A stretch of 64,000 bases of DNA from Amycolatopsis australiensis (lineage in GTDB: Bacteria; Actinomycetota; Actinomycetes; Mycobacteriales; Pseudonocardiaceae): contig NZ_FPJG01000006.1 in the NCBI RefSeq assembly GCF_900119165.1, positions 8,346,001-8,410,000 on the forward strand. Direction: 5' to 3'. The notes beneath the pieces are model-generated. The model worked only from the letters and a program-made list of their open reading frames with translations. It was not told where the DNA came from and did not search any database. How positions within the stretch are numbered: the first letter of the stretch is position 1; each line of letters begins with the position of its first letter. Positions 28,093-36,204 of the stretch are shown in pieces. The position numbers and the translations under genes were made by a program.

Positions 28093-29835
28093 TCAGAACG
28101 GCGGCGGGTCGTCGCCGAACGGGTCACCGCCGCGCGTCGGCAGGCCCGCGAAGGGATCGGCCTTCTTCGCCGCCGCCGTGGTCGTCGGGACCTGCCCGGC
28201 CTCGGAAAGCCGCGTGGCCCAGGCGGGGAACGGGAAGCCGACGGCGATCGGCACCGGGATCTCCGGCTGGCTGACGAACATCGTGCCCGGCGTGGCGAGC
28301 GTCGCGCGGACCCGCTGGCTGGCCGGGAGGAAGCCGTATTCGGGACGCGAGGCCTCCGCGGCGTCCAGGCGGCCGACGATCCGGACCGAGCTGTTGCTGA
28401 CGATCCGGCGTTCGACCTCGCTCGCGGTCTGCTGCGCGCCGATGAGGATGACGCCGAGCGAGCGCCCGCGCTCGGCGATGTCGAGCAGCACCTCCTTGAT
28501 GGGGCTGCTGCCTTCGCGCGGCGCGTACTTGTTCAGCTCGTCCAGCATGGTGAACAGCAGCCCACCGGGACCGGCCGCTTCCTTGCGCGCGGTCTCCGCG
28601 GCGAGCGTGACGCCGACGACGAACCGCTGCGCGCGCTCGACGAGGTTGTGGATGTCCACGACGGTCACCTGCTGGTTCTCCGTCGACAGCTTGCGCGCCG
28701 GGTGGTCGGCGAGGTCGCCGCGGATGAGCCCGGACAGGGCGCGCTGGCTGGACCGCAGGCGGCGGATGAAGGCGTTGACCGTGCCCGCGCCGGTGACCGC
28801 GCCCGCCCAGCTCGCGCGGGTTTCCTCGTCGGTGACGCGGTCGCAGATGACGTCGATCAGCTCGGCGTAGGTGCGGCAGAGGACGCCGTCGACGTTCGCG
28901 GCGCCGTCCTTGCCCGCCGGGGTGCTGTCCAGCCGCAACCGGTTCGCGACCTGGTGGATGACCATCGTGTACTGGTTGCGCTCGTCCTCGGCGTCGGCGA
29001 AGACGTACGGCAGCAGGTCGTTCGCGCAGAACTCCGCGATGGTCCACCAGAACGCGCCGACGCCCGAGGTCCGGCCGGTGACGTAAGGCTTCCCCGTGGT
29101 GTCCGACGGCGTCGGCGGCGCGTAGAAGCCGACGGACGCGAAGGGCTCCGCGGGCAGGCCCAGCTTGGCGTACTCGGCTTTGAGGTTTTCGTCGAGGTGG
29201 ACGTTGGGCGTGTCGAGGAACAGCAGGTCCTCGCCCTTGACCGAGAAGACGAGGGCCTTGGCGTTGTGGGCGTTGGGCAGGGCGCCACCGCGGAAGATCG
29301 AGTGCAGCAGGAACAACGCGAACGACGTCTTGGTGGCCACGCCGGAGACGCCGCTGATGCTGACGTGCGCGCCGCGGGTGCCGTCGAGGAAGTCCATGTT
29401 GAGGTAGACGGGTTCGCCGTCCCGGCCCAGCCCGACCGCCACCTGGCGGGTCATGTTGTCGAAGTACAGCGCCTGCGCGCGGTCCTCCCCCACGGCACGC
29501 TCGACGACCGACCCCGGCTTGGGCGGCACGTAGCACTCGGGCTCGACGCGCGTGGTGGCGATCTCGGCGATCTCCTGCACCTGCGCGGGCAGCACGCCGT
29601 CGGAGATCAGGAAGACGTCGCTGCCGAAGCTGGCGCCCTCGTGCCGCGCGCTCACCTGCGTGACCACGCCGTAGGAGGTGACTTCGCCGAGGCCGGGCAG
29701 TTCCCGCCGGGTCACGACGACGTCGTCGAGCTGCAGATAGGCTTGCGCGTCGATGGCCACGTGGAACTGCAGCGGCGTCGAGTCTTCGGTCCCGGCCACC
29801 CGGCCGACCACGGTGGTGAGCGTCTCCTGGTCCAC
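28093..29835 (-). CDS. herA: HerA-like hexameric DNA translocase ATPase
   Basis: A 580-residue HerA/FtsK-superfamily ATPase that would pump DNA into the NurA nuclease. An N-terminal beta-rich HAS-barrel (about 5-100: VVGRVAGTEDSTPLQFHVAI, YGVVTQVSARH) is followed by the ATPase core: P-loop region HVSISGVSGVATKTSFALFL (residues 162-170 GVSGVATKT), Walker B LLFTMLDELNKYAP (Asp432, Glu433), and a sensor-like VILIGAQQTASEVERRIV with a likely arginine finger. The P-loop lacks the usual GK pair. The last 60 residues are a Pro/Gly/Asp tail. It starts at a GTG with GGGAGA upstream and heads the herA-sbcD-sbcC-nurA operon. The superfamily is secure, and the HerA assignment rests on the barrel plus the neighbours. 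Confidence 0.85.
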   Translation of the reverse strand: MDQETLTTVVGRVAGTEDSTPLQFHVAIDAQAYLQLDDVVVTRRELPGLGEVTSYGVVTQVSARHEGASFGSDVFLISDGVLPAQVQEIAEIATTRVEPECYVPPKPGSVVERAVGEDRAQALYFDNMTRQVAVGLGRDGEPVYLNMDFLDGTRGAHVSISGVSGVATKTSFALFLLHSIFRGGALPNAHNAKALVFSVKGEDLLFLDTPNVHLDENLKAEYAKLGLPAEPFASVGFYAPPTPSDTTGKPYVTGRTSGVGAFWWTIAEFCANDLLPYVFADAEDERNQYTMVIHQVANRLRLDSTPAGKDGAANVDGVLCRTYAELIDVICDRVTDEETRASWAGAVTGAGTVNAFIRRLRSSQRALSGLIRGDLADHPARKLSTENQQVTVVDIHNLVERAQRFVVGVTLAAETARKEAAGPGGLLFTMLDELNKYAPREGSSPIKEVLLDIAERGRSLGVILIGAQQTASEVERRIVSNSSVRIVGRLDAAEASRPEYGFLPASQRVRATLATPGTMFVSQPEIPVPIAVGFPFPAWATRLSEAGQVPTTTAAAKKADPFAGLPTRGGDPFGDDPPPF

Positions 29836-30413
29836 GGTTCTCCCTGTCCGCCCGGGTCTTCCTCCCGCGGCAGACTAGCTCGCCGGTACGACAGTCCCGC
29901 GCCCAACACGGCCTTGCGGGCCCTGCGTACCGGAAGCGTCACGGCAGGCCACCGCTGCGCCGAACGAGTGAGTTCACCCTACGGGGAAGATCATTCCGGC
30001 CCGGTGGACGGCGCCACCGGTTGCGCCGCAACGACGTCGCCGCGCCCCGGAGAGGGTCGCCCCGGGCGGGCGCGGCGTTACTGCCTTGGCCCCACGGCGA
30101 TCTCCGCCCGGCGGGCGTCCCGGGACCCTCACCCGGGGGCCGCCGGCGGGCCCGCGATCCCCCGCCGCCGCGCGGGATCGGGCCCGCGTGGCTCCGGCCA
30201 CACGCCCGCGGGGGCCGCCACCGGCGTGTCGCGCGAAAAAGTCCCCCGGAGGGCCCGGGTCCTATATGGACGACCACTGTGGACGGCTCGGGTACCGGGT
30301 TTGGCCTGCTCAGGGCCATGATCGAGGTTCGGGTCCGGTTGCGGGCCGCGTCCGGCGGAGGTCCCTCGGGAGGCGGAACCAGCGGCCTCGCAAGGAAATA
30401 TTTCGACCCCCGG
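29836..30413. other. Intergenic region between divergent herA and hup
   Basis: About 580 bp with very high GC and several short palindromes, for example CCCGCCGGGCGG near 30110. A candidate -10 TAGTCT for herA is read on the minus strand near 29872. No gene, tRNA or known RNA was recognised. Confidence 0.5.
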
Positions 30414-30440
30414 TTGGATTTTGTGCGGTATTGGTAATAC
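30414..30440 (+). promoter_or_regulatory. Conserved hup promoter element (copy 1)
   Basis: TTGGAT (30414-30419), 15 bp, TAATAC (30435-30440), within CCGGTTGGAT and TTGGTAATACC. It precedes the hup ATG by about 60 bp and is shared with the other two hup genes. Confidence 0.55.
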
Positions 30441-30498
30441 CGTGTGCAGTGTCGGCCGAGATGGGCCGTGACTAGTAGTTCCACTATGGAGGACTGGA

Positions 30499-31173
30499 AT
30501 GACGAACAAGGCCCAGCTGATCGAGGCGCTGTCGGAGCGTCTGGGCGACAAGAAGGTGGCTTCGCAGGCCGTTGACGGTCTGGTGGACATCATCATCCGG
30601 ACGGTCAACAAGGGCGAGAAGGTCAACATCACCGGGTTCGGGGTGTTCGAGAAGCGTGCCCGTGCCGCGCGCACCGCGCGGAACCCGCGTACCGGTGAGG
30701 CCGTGAAGGTCAAGAAGACCAACGTGCCCGCGTTCCGGGCCGGCACCACGTTCAAGGACGTCATCTCCGGGACCAAGAAGCTGCCCAAGGCCACGCCGGT
30801 CAAGCGGGCCAGCGCCGCCACCAGCACCCGCGCCACCGCCACCAAGACCACCGCCGCGTCGGCCCCGGCCAAGACCACCACGTCGCGGGCGAGCACCACG
30901 CGGGCGGCGGCGGCCAAGCCGGCCACCACGCGCTCGACCACCACCCGCACCCGCACCGCGGCGGCGAAGCCGGCGGCCAAGGCCACCACCACCAAGGCCA
31001 CCACCACCAAGGCGGCCCCGAAGACCACCACGGCCAAGACCACCACGGCCAAGGCCACCACCACCCGGGCGAAGACCACCGCCAAGCCGGCCGCCACCAA
31101 GACCGCCGCGGCGAAGAAGACCACCGCCGCCAAAACCCCGGCCAAGCGCACCTCCGCCGCCAAGAAGAAGTAA
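30499..31173 (+). CDS. hup: HU-family nucleoid protein with long Lys/Thr/Ala tail (identical copy 1)
   Basis: A 224-residue HU protein. The N-terminal about 92 residues are the DNA-bending HU domain ([40 protein letters not shown]). The tail of about 130 residues repeats units such as [26 protein letters not shown] and ends AAKKK, longer than in the paralogue at 15 kb. The ATG has GGAGG 6 bp upstream. The protein is identical to that at 35485-36159 and the genes are convergent. It probably compacts DNA non-specifically; the tail should bind DNA backbone and be a target for modification. Confidence 0.95.
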   Translation: MTNKAQLIEALSERLGDKKVASQAVDGLVDIIIRTVNKGEKVNITGFGVFEKRARAARTARNPRTGEAVKVKKTNVPAFRAGTTFKDVISGTKKLPKATPVKRASAATSTRATATKTTAASAPAKTTTSRASTTRAAAAKPATTRSTTTRTRTAAAKPAAKATTTKATTTKAAPKTTTAKTTTAKATTTRAKTTAKPAATKTAAAKKTTAAKTPAKRTSAAKKK

Positions 31174-31197
31174 CACCCCGCACAAACTCACCCCCGG

Positions 31198-31230
31198 AAG
31201 GGCCCCGCACCACCACGGTGCGGGGCCCTT
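31198..31230 (+). terminator. Hairpin downstream of hup copy 1
   Basis: A perfect 14-bp stem AAGGGCCCCGCACC/GGTGCGGGGCCCTT with loop ACCAC, 24 bp after the hup stop. The identical hairpin follows copy 2. Confidence 0.85.
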
Positions 31231-31257
31231 CGGCGTCCCCGGGGCCGGAACCGGTCC

Positions 31258-31470
31258 CGGGCACCCGGGCGTGGAGTGGTGCCGAGCGGCGCTTGGTACG
31301 CGCGCCCGGCCGCGGAGTGGCACCCGAGCGCCGTTCGGTGCCTGCGCCGGGCCAGGAGTGGCGTTCGGTGCCATGGCGCCGGGCCATGGAGTGGCGTCGG
31401 TGCCTGCGCCCGGCCACGGAGTGGCGCCCGGGCGCCGCTTGATGCCATCCGCCCGGCCCACGCGCCGGAG
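31258..31470. repeat. Degenerate tandem repeat, core CGGGCCAnGGAGTGGCG
   Basis: About six imperfect units of 30-42 bp, each with GGTGCC, then GCGCCGGGCCA or a variant, then GGAGTGGCG. The block lies outside the inverted repeat between hup copy 1 and the next small gene. No frame through it looks coding. Confidence 0.55.
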
Positions 31471-31789
31471 AGAGCCCTCAGTGCCACCGCCTGGCCACCC
31501 AGACCGCCGGAGAACCACTGGAACGACACGCAAGCCCCCAAACACCGCCCAGGCCGTCTCACGGGCACCCAGCGGGCCTTCTCCCGCAAACCCGGCAGAA
31601 ACCCACACCGGCTCACCTCATCGAGTGCCCACCCGCCGCCGTCTGGCGGGGCCGCCATTTTTTCCCCGGCCGTTAACGGCAACCCGTGAAATACCATTCG
31701 GCGCCTTTCCGTCAATCCCGCCGACGGTTGCGCTCGCGCCCGGGCGGGTATCCGAACTTCGACCCGACGACCCTCGGCAAGGAGTGGTG

Positions 31790-31981
31790 ATGACCGCGAA
31801 CGACAAGCCCGACGACCCCGACGCGGAGCTCGCCCGGTCCCGGCAGCACATCAAGGAAGCGAAGGAAGCCGCCGCCGAGGCGGATCTCGCCGACCCCGCC
31901 GAAGGCGACGCCGACCAGGCGCTGGCGACCGACCCGCCCTACCACCACGGCGAACAGGGCACGACGCCGTCCGGGACGTAG
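31790..31981 (+). CDS. Small acidic protein of unknown function
   Basis: A 63-residue hydrophilic, acidic protein beginning TANDKPDDPDAELARSRQHI with a predicted central helix (KEAKEAAAEADLADPAEGDA) and a disordered end. The AAGGAG ribosome site lies 5 bp before the ATG, and a hairpin follows the stop, so it looks like a real single-gene unit. No family recognised. It lies between hup copy 1 and lsr2. Confidence 0.65.
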   Translation: MTANDKPDDPDAELARSRQHIKEAKEAAAEADLADPAEGDADQALATDPPYHHGEQGTTPSGT

Positions 31982-31990
31982 CTTCCGGGG

Positions 31991-32011
31991 CGCTCCGGAA
32001 AGCCCGGAGCG
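31991..32011 (+). terminator. Hairpin after the small acidic protein gene
   Basis: CGCTCCGG/CCGGAGCG, 8-bp stem with 5-nt loop, 9 bp after the stop. Confidence 0.65.
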
Positions 32012-32068
32012 TCCTTTCCGGACTCGCGGACCGCGGGGAAGCCACGGGAAATTGCCGTACCGATCCCC

Positions 32069-32087
32069 GGGTGGATACACTCCACCC
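32069..32087. promoter_or_regulatory. Inverted repeat upstream of lsr2
   Basis: GGGTGGA (32069-32075) and TCCACCC (32081-32087) separated by TACAC, about 75 bp before the lsr2 start. It could be an operator or a leader hairpin. Confidence 0.35.
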
Positions 32088-32162
32088 AAGAACGTCGGTC
32101 ATTGTGCAACTTGTCACACGTCACGTTCCCCCTGACGCACATCCAGCTTGAGGAGCATTCCC

Positions 32163-32576
32163 GTGGCCCAGAAAGTCCTCGTCGAGATCCTGGACGACAT
32201 CGACGGCAGCACCGCTGCCCAGACCGTTCAGTTCGGCCTCGACGGCGTCACCTACGAAATCGACCTTTCGGAGGAGAACGCCACCGCGCTGCGCGACGAG
32301 CTCGCCCGCTACATCGCGGCCGGGCGGCGCATCGGCGGCCGCAAGGTCCGCGTCGCGACGGGCCAGTCGACCACCACCAGCACCACCGACCGCGAGCGCA
32401 ACCAGCAGATCCGCGCCTGGGCGAACGCGAACGGCTACGAGGTCTCCGAGCGCGGCCGCCTTTCCTCCGAGGTCATCGCGGCGTACGAGCAGGCCCAGGT
32501 GGCGGAGCCGGAAGCCCCGGCCGCCGCGCCGCGCAAGCGGTCGCCGCGCAAGAAGGTCGCCGCCGCGAAGAAGTGA
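32163..32576 (+). CDS. lsr2: Lsr2 nucleoid protein with C-terminal basic extension
   Basis: A 137-residue H-NS-like silencer that binds AT-rich minor grooves. The N-terminal dimerisation domain is clear (AQKVLVEILDDIDGSTAAQT, VTYEIDLSEENATALRDELA), and the C-terminal domain carries the AT-hook-like RGR (YEVSERGRLSSEVIAAYEQA). Normal Lsr2 proteins stop about there (about 112 residues). This one continues with a 27-residue Ala/Pro/Lys/Arg tail containing RKRSPRKK and AAAKK, like an HU tail. The GTG at 32163 is chosen because the family begins there and GAGGAG lies 8 bp upstream. It lies inside the segment flanked by identical hup genes. Confidence 0.93.
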   Translation: MAQKVLVEILDDIDGSTAAQTVQFGLDGVTYEIDLSEENATALRDELARYIAAGRRIGGRKVRVATGQSTTTSTTDRERNQQIRAWANANGYEVSERGRLSSEVIAAYEQAQVAEPEAPAAAPRKRSPRKKVAAAKK

Positions 32577-32613
32577 CGCCGGTGGCGACCGGAACACGGG
32601 GGGAGAGAGCAAA

Positions 32614-32653
32614 GACCCGCCGGCGGCAGGGACGTCCTCGCCGCCGGCGGGTC
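32614..32653 (+). terminator. Hairpin downstream of lsr2
   Basis: A perfect 13-bp stem GACCCGCCGGCGG/CCGCCGGCGGGTC with a 14-nt loop. Confidence 0.75.
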
Positions 32654-32849
32654 CAGCCCGCACGAGCGGGCACGGGCACCGCGGCGTGACGACTCCGCCG
32701 CACTCCGGCCGCGGATCGTCTCGCGGCCGCGTGACTTTCTCACGACCGGGCGCCGGCCGATTCCTTTCGGCGCCGGGCGAGGTCTCCATAGCCGACCACG
32801 CGGTCCGCCGGAACGGCCGGCCGCGCCGAGGCCGAGCCCGGGAGAGCCG

Positions 32850-33830
32850 ATGACCGCCACCATGCGCGCCCTGCAGCAAACGTCGCTGAACGGGCCGGAA
32901 GACCTGCGCCTGCGCACCGACGTCCCTGTCCCGAGCCCAGGCCCGGGCGAAGTGCTGGTCCGGGTCGACGCCGCCGGGGTCAACTTCGCCGACATCTCCC
33001 AGTCCTACGGCACGTTCCGGGACGGCCCGCGGCCGCCGTACGTGGCCGGTTTCGAGGCCGCCGGCGAGGTCGTGGCGACGGGCGACCCGGCGGCCACACC
33101 ACAGCCGGGCGCTCGCGTCGTCGGCGTCGGATACGGGGCTTTCGCCGAATACACGGTGCTGCCGGCCGCGACGGCGATGCCGGTCCCGGCCGGCTGGAGC
33201 GCCGAGCAGGCGCTGGGCCTCGCCGTGAACTGGCCCACCGCCTTCGCCGCGCTCAAGCCGCTGGGCCGCCTGGCGGCCGGGGAAACCGTGCTGATCCACG
33301 CCGCGGCGGGCGCGACCGGGCAGGCCGCGGTCCGCATCGCCAAGCACTACGGCGCGACGGTCATCGGTGTCGCGTCGCCTGGCAAGCACGAAACCGTGCT
33401 GGCGCTGGGCGCCGACCACGTCCTGGATCCGCACGGCGAAGACGTCGCCGCCGCGGTACGGGCGCTGACCGGCGGCGCCGACTTGGTACTGGAGTCGGCG
33501 GGTGGTGCCTCGTTCGCCGCGAGCCTGGCCGCGGCCAAACCGGTCACCGGCCGGGTCGTCGTCTACGGCTTGGCGGGCGGCGAAGCGTCGCTGACCAACT
33601 GGGAGCTGGTGTACCGGTACCAGGTCCACGTCGCCGGTCTCAACATCGGCGTGCTGGCCCAGGCCGCACCGCATGTCTTCGGGGAGGTCACGGCCGAGGT
33701 TTCGGCGCTCGTCGCGGCCGGCGTCCTCGCTCCCGCCCGCCCCACCACCTACGACTTGGCCGACGGCCCGAAAGCCCTCGCGGAGCTGGCGGCCAGGACG
33801 ACCGTCGGCAAGCTGGCGCTGCGGCCCTGA
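32850..33830 (+). CDS. Zinc-independent quinone oxidoreductase (MDR family)
   Basis: NADPH-dependent quinone reductase-type enzyme of the medium-chain dehydrogenase family. The 326-residue protein has the family start (RALQQTSLNGPEDLRL), VLVRVDAAGVNFADI, the NADPH loop LIHAAAGATGQAAVRIAKHY and VLDPHGEDVAAAVRALT. Zinc-ligand Cys are missing, as expected for quinone reductases. GGGAGAGCCG supplies the ribosome site. It is followed by an ECF sigma gene 17 bp later, so the two probably form an operon. Confidence 0.88.
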   Translation: MTATMRALQQTSLNGPEDLRLRTDVPVPSPGPGEVLVRVDAAGVNFADISQSYGTFRDGPRPPYVAGFEAAGEVVATGDPAATPQPGARVVGVGYGAFAEYTVLPAATAMPVPAGWSAEQALGLAVNWPTAFAALKPLGRLAAGETVLIHAAAGATGQAAVRIAKHYGATVIGVASPGKHETVLALGADHVLDPHGEDVAAAVRALTGGADLVLESAGGASFAASLAAAKPVTGRVVVYGLAGGEASLTNWELVYRYQVHVAGLNIGVLAQAAPHVFGEVTAEVSALVAAGVLAPARPTTYDLADGPKALAELAARTTVGKLALRP

Positions 33831-33847
33831 CGCCGAAGGAGCAACGC

Positions 33848-34834
33848 ATGCAGGAGCCCACGCCGCGCACCGCGAAGGACGAGTTCGCCGCCGAAACCGA
33901 GCGGTTCCGGCGCGAGCTGCTGGCGCACTGCTACCGCATGGCCGGATCGGCGCACGAGGCCGAGGACCTGGTACAGGAAACCTATCTCCGCGCGTGGCGT
34001 TCCTACGCGGGCTTCGAAGGCCGCGCGTCGGTCCGGTCCTGGCTCTACGCGATCGCCACGAACGTCTGCCTGACGGCGCTGGCGTCACGCCGGACGCGGG
34101 TGCTGCCGTCGGGCTTGCGGGAGCCGTACGACGGGCCCGGCCGCCCGCCGAGCCAGGCCGGACCGGGCGAGGTGTCGTGGCTCGAACCGCTGCCGGACCG
34201 GTGGATCGCCGACGACGACCCGGCCGCCGCGGTGGTCGCGCGCGAGTCGCTGAGGCTCGCGCTCGTCGTCAGCCTGCAGCACCTGCCGCCACGCCAGCGC
34301 GCGATCCTCATCCTGCGCGACGTGCTGGCGTTCACGGCGCCCGAAACCGCGCGGATCCTGGACACGACGACGACGGCGGTGAAGAGCGGCCTGCAGCGCG
34401 CCCGCGCCCGTCTCGAAGAGCTGGGACCGGAGCCCGAGCGCCCGCTGGAACCGTCCGACCCGCGGGCGCGCGCCCTGCTGGAGGACTACATGGCGGCGTT
34501 CGAACGCGCCGACGCCCGCCTGCTCGAACAGGTGCTGCGCAAGGACGCCACGCTGGAGGCGACGCCGTTCCGCGACTGGTACGCAGGGCGCGAGAAGTGC
34601 ATCCGCCTGCTGGAGAACTCCGTGCTGGGCAAGCGGGGAGACTGGCGCATGATCCCCACGACCGCGAACGGCCAATCCGCCGCGGCGGTGTACCACCGTG
34701 ACACCACGGGCGTGTTCGGCGCTCACGGCATCGTCGTGCTGACCCCGACGGCCACGGGTGTCGCCCGGGTGGTCGAGTTCCACGATCCCGCGCTGGTCGA
34801 GACATTCGGCTTCCCGCCGGAAAGACGGGACTGA
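33848..34834 (+). CDS. ECF sigma factor with C-terminal SnoaL-like domain
   Basis: A 328-residue sigma factor. Region 2 is HCYRMAGSAHEAEDLVQETY with GRASVRSWLYAIATNVCLTA, and region 4 is LQHLPPRQRAILILRDVLAF with TTTTAVKSGLQRARARLEEL. The last about 120 residues form an NTF2/SnoaL-like domain (ALLEDYMAAFERADARLLEQ, PFRDWYAGREKCIRLL). This fused form (TIGR02960/SigG-like groups) does not rely on a classic anti-sigma factor; the extra domain probably controls activity. None is encoded next to it. AAGGAG precedes the ATG. Confidence 0.9.
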   Translation: MQEPTPRTAKDEFAAETERFRRELLAHCYRMAGSAHEAEDLVQETYLRAWRSYAGFEGRASVRSWLYAIATNVCLTALASRRTRVLPSGLREPYDGPGRPPSQAGPGEVSWLEPLPDRWIADDDPAAAVVARESLRLALVVSLQHLPPRQRAILILRDVLAFTAPETARILDTTTTAVKSGLQRARARLEELGPEPERPLEPSDPRARALLEDYMAAFERADARLLEQVLRKDATLEATPFRDWYAGREKCIRLLENSVLGKRGDWRMIPTTANGQSAAAVYHRDTTGVFGAHGIVVLTPTATGVARVVEFHDPALVETFGFPPERRD

Positions 34835-34876
34835 CCCGCGGTTCACCGCCGTCCGTTCCCGCTAACCTCGGGAAGT

Positions 34877-35284
34877 ATGAGGCATTTTCCCGCGCTCGTC
34901 GCCGCGGTCCTGCTCGCCGGCTGCTCGGCAGGCACCAGCGGCACACCGTCACCGGCTCCGGCGACAGCCACTCCTCCGCAGCCGAGCGCGCCCCGGGCCG
35001 AGCCGCACCGGCTCGAAATCAAGATCGACGGTACGGCCGTGCTCACCTCGCTGACCTACACCATCGACGGGAAGGCGACGGAGGACAAGGACGTCAAGCT
35101 GCCGTGGAGCCACACCTTCACCTTCGCGCCCCACACGGGCAAGCACGTCTACGACGTCGTGATGCGATCCACCGGCGGCGAGGTGACGGCGACGGCGACG
35201 GTGGACGGGCAGCCCTGGGGCCAGAGCCGCGGCAGCGGCGACGGTGCGTCGACCCAGTCCCTCGACGGCGATTTCAGCGACTGA
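34877..35284 (+). CDS. Putative lipoprotein
   Basis: A 135-residue exported protein with signal peptide RHFPALVAAVLLAGCSAG (lipobox LAGC, Cys16), a Thr/Pro/Ser/Ala linker and a compact beta-rich domain (LEIKIDGTAVLTSLTYTIDG, LPWSHTFTFAPHTGKHVYDV). It resembles the small membrane-associated immunoglobulin-like domains of actinobacterial lipoproteins (MmpS-like). GGGAAG lies upstream of the ATG. Function unknown. Confidence 0.75.
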   Translation: MRHFPALVAAVLLAGCSAGTSGTPSPAPATATPPQPSAPRAEPHRLEIKIDGTAVLTSLTYTIDGKATEDKDVKLPWSHTFTFAPHTGKHVYDVVMRSTGGEVTATATVDGQPWGQSRGSGDGASTQSLDGDFSD

Positions 35285-35427
35285 GCGCGGCGACGAGGAG
35301 GCCGATCGACGTCTGTGCGGCATCGGCCGCGACCGGACCGCGGCGGAACTTCGTCCCGGCGCGGAAGCACGGCCACCGCACAGCGCCGTTGGGAGGTGTC
35401 GGCCGGCCTGACTCGTGCGTGACGCCG

Positions 35428-35460
35428 AAGGGCCCCGCACCGTGGTGGTGCGGGGCCCTT
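35428..35460 (-). terminator. Hairpin downstream of hup copy 2
   Basis: Same 14-bp stem and 5-nt loop as after copy 1, read on the minus strand. It could also stop transcription coming from the lipoprotein gene on the plus strand. Confidence 0.8.
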
Positions 35461-35484
35461 CCGGGGGTGAGTTTGTGCGGGGTG

Positions 35485-36159
35485 TTACTTCTTCTTGGCG
35501 GCGGAGGTGCGCTTGGCCGGGGTTTTGGCGGCGGTGGTCTTCTTCGCCGCGGCGGTCTTGGTGGCGGCCGGCTTGGCGGTGGTCTTCGCCCGGGTGGTGG
35601 TGGCCTTGGCCGTGGTGGTCTTGGCCGTGGTGGTCTTCGGGGCCGCCTTGGTGGTGGTGGCCTTGGTGGTGGTGGCCTTGGCCGCCGGCTTCGCCGCCGC
35701 GGTGCGGGTGCGGGTGGTGGTCGAGCGCGTGGTGGCCGGCTTGGCCGCCGCCGCCCGCGTGGTGCTCGCCCGCGACGTGGTGGTCTTGGCCGGGGCCGAC
35801 GCGGCGGTGGTCTTGGTGGCGGTGGCGCGGGTGCTGGTGGCGGCGCTGGCCCGCTTGACCGGCGTGGCCTTGGGCAGCTTCTTGGTCCCGGAGATGACGT
35901 CCTTGAACGTGGTGCCGGCCCGGAACGCGGGCACGTTGGTCTTCTTGACCTTCACGGCCTCACCGGTACGCGGGTTCCGCGCGGTGCGCGCGGCACGGGC
36001 ACGCTTCTCGAACACCCCGAACCCGGTGATGTTGACCTTCTCGCCCTTGTTGACCGTCCGGATGATGATGTCCACCAGACCGTCAACGGCCTGCGAAGCC
36101 ACCTTCTTGTCGCCCAGACGCTCCGACAGCGCCTCGATCAGCTGGGCCTTGTTCGTCAT
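35485..36159 (-). CDS. hup: HU-family nucleoid protein, identical copy 2
   Basis: The 224-residue product is identical, residue for residue, to that at 30499-31173: the same HU domain and the same Lys/Thr/Ala tail ending AAKKK. The ATG at 36159 has GGAGG upstream; a frame extension to 36201 is not needed. It has its own upstream region, diverged from copy 1 except for the promoter block and GGCCGAGATGGGCC, so dosage and timing may differ while the protein is kept the same. Confidence 0.95.
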   Translation of the reverse strand: MTNKAQLIEALSERLGDKKVASQAVDGLVDIIIRTVNKGEKVNITGFGVFEKRARAARTARNPRTGEAVKVKKTNVPAFRAGTTFKDVISGTKKLPKATPVKRASAATSTRATATKTTAASAPAKTTTSRASTTRAAAAKPATTRSTTTRTRTAAAKPAAKATTTKATTTKAAPKTTTAKTTTAKATTTRAKTTAKPAATKTAAAKKTTAAKTPAKRTSAAKKK

Positions 36160-36204
36160 TCCAGTCCTCCATAGTCTGGCCCATCTCGGCCAACGTCGCA
36201 CAGA

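Larger units (their letters stand above)
30483..31237 (+). repeat. 755-bp inverted repeat, left arm (hup + terminator)
   Basis: This segment reappears inverted at 35421-36175 with the same length and no difference found: translations agree in all frames I compared. It starts 16 bp before the hup ATG, includes the ribosome site, whole CDS and terminator, and ends 7 bp after the hairpin. The promoters lie outside and differ. Confidence 0.92.
35421..36175 (-). repeat. 755-bp inverted repeat, right arm (hup + terminator)
   Basis: Inverted copy of 30483-31237. Alignment is gap-free, and the first outside base differs at both ends. The arms face each other across 4183 bp (31238-35420). Confidence 0.92.

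Noticed and set aside
29939..30484. A 181-codon minus-strand frame upstream of herA
   Set aside because: Pro/Arg/Gly-rich, no ribosome site or motif, and it overlaps the conserved hup promoter block.
31258..31470. A CRISPR array
   Set aside because: The units are irregular in length, degenerate throughout and lack unique spacers; no cas genes are present.
30483..36175. A site-specific invertible element
   Set aside because: No recombinase or integrase gene is in or near the segment and no short recombinase sites were seen; any inversion would be by homologous recombination.
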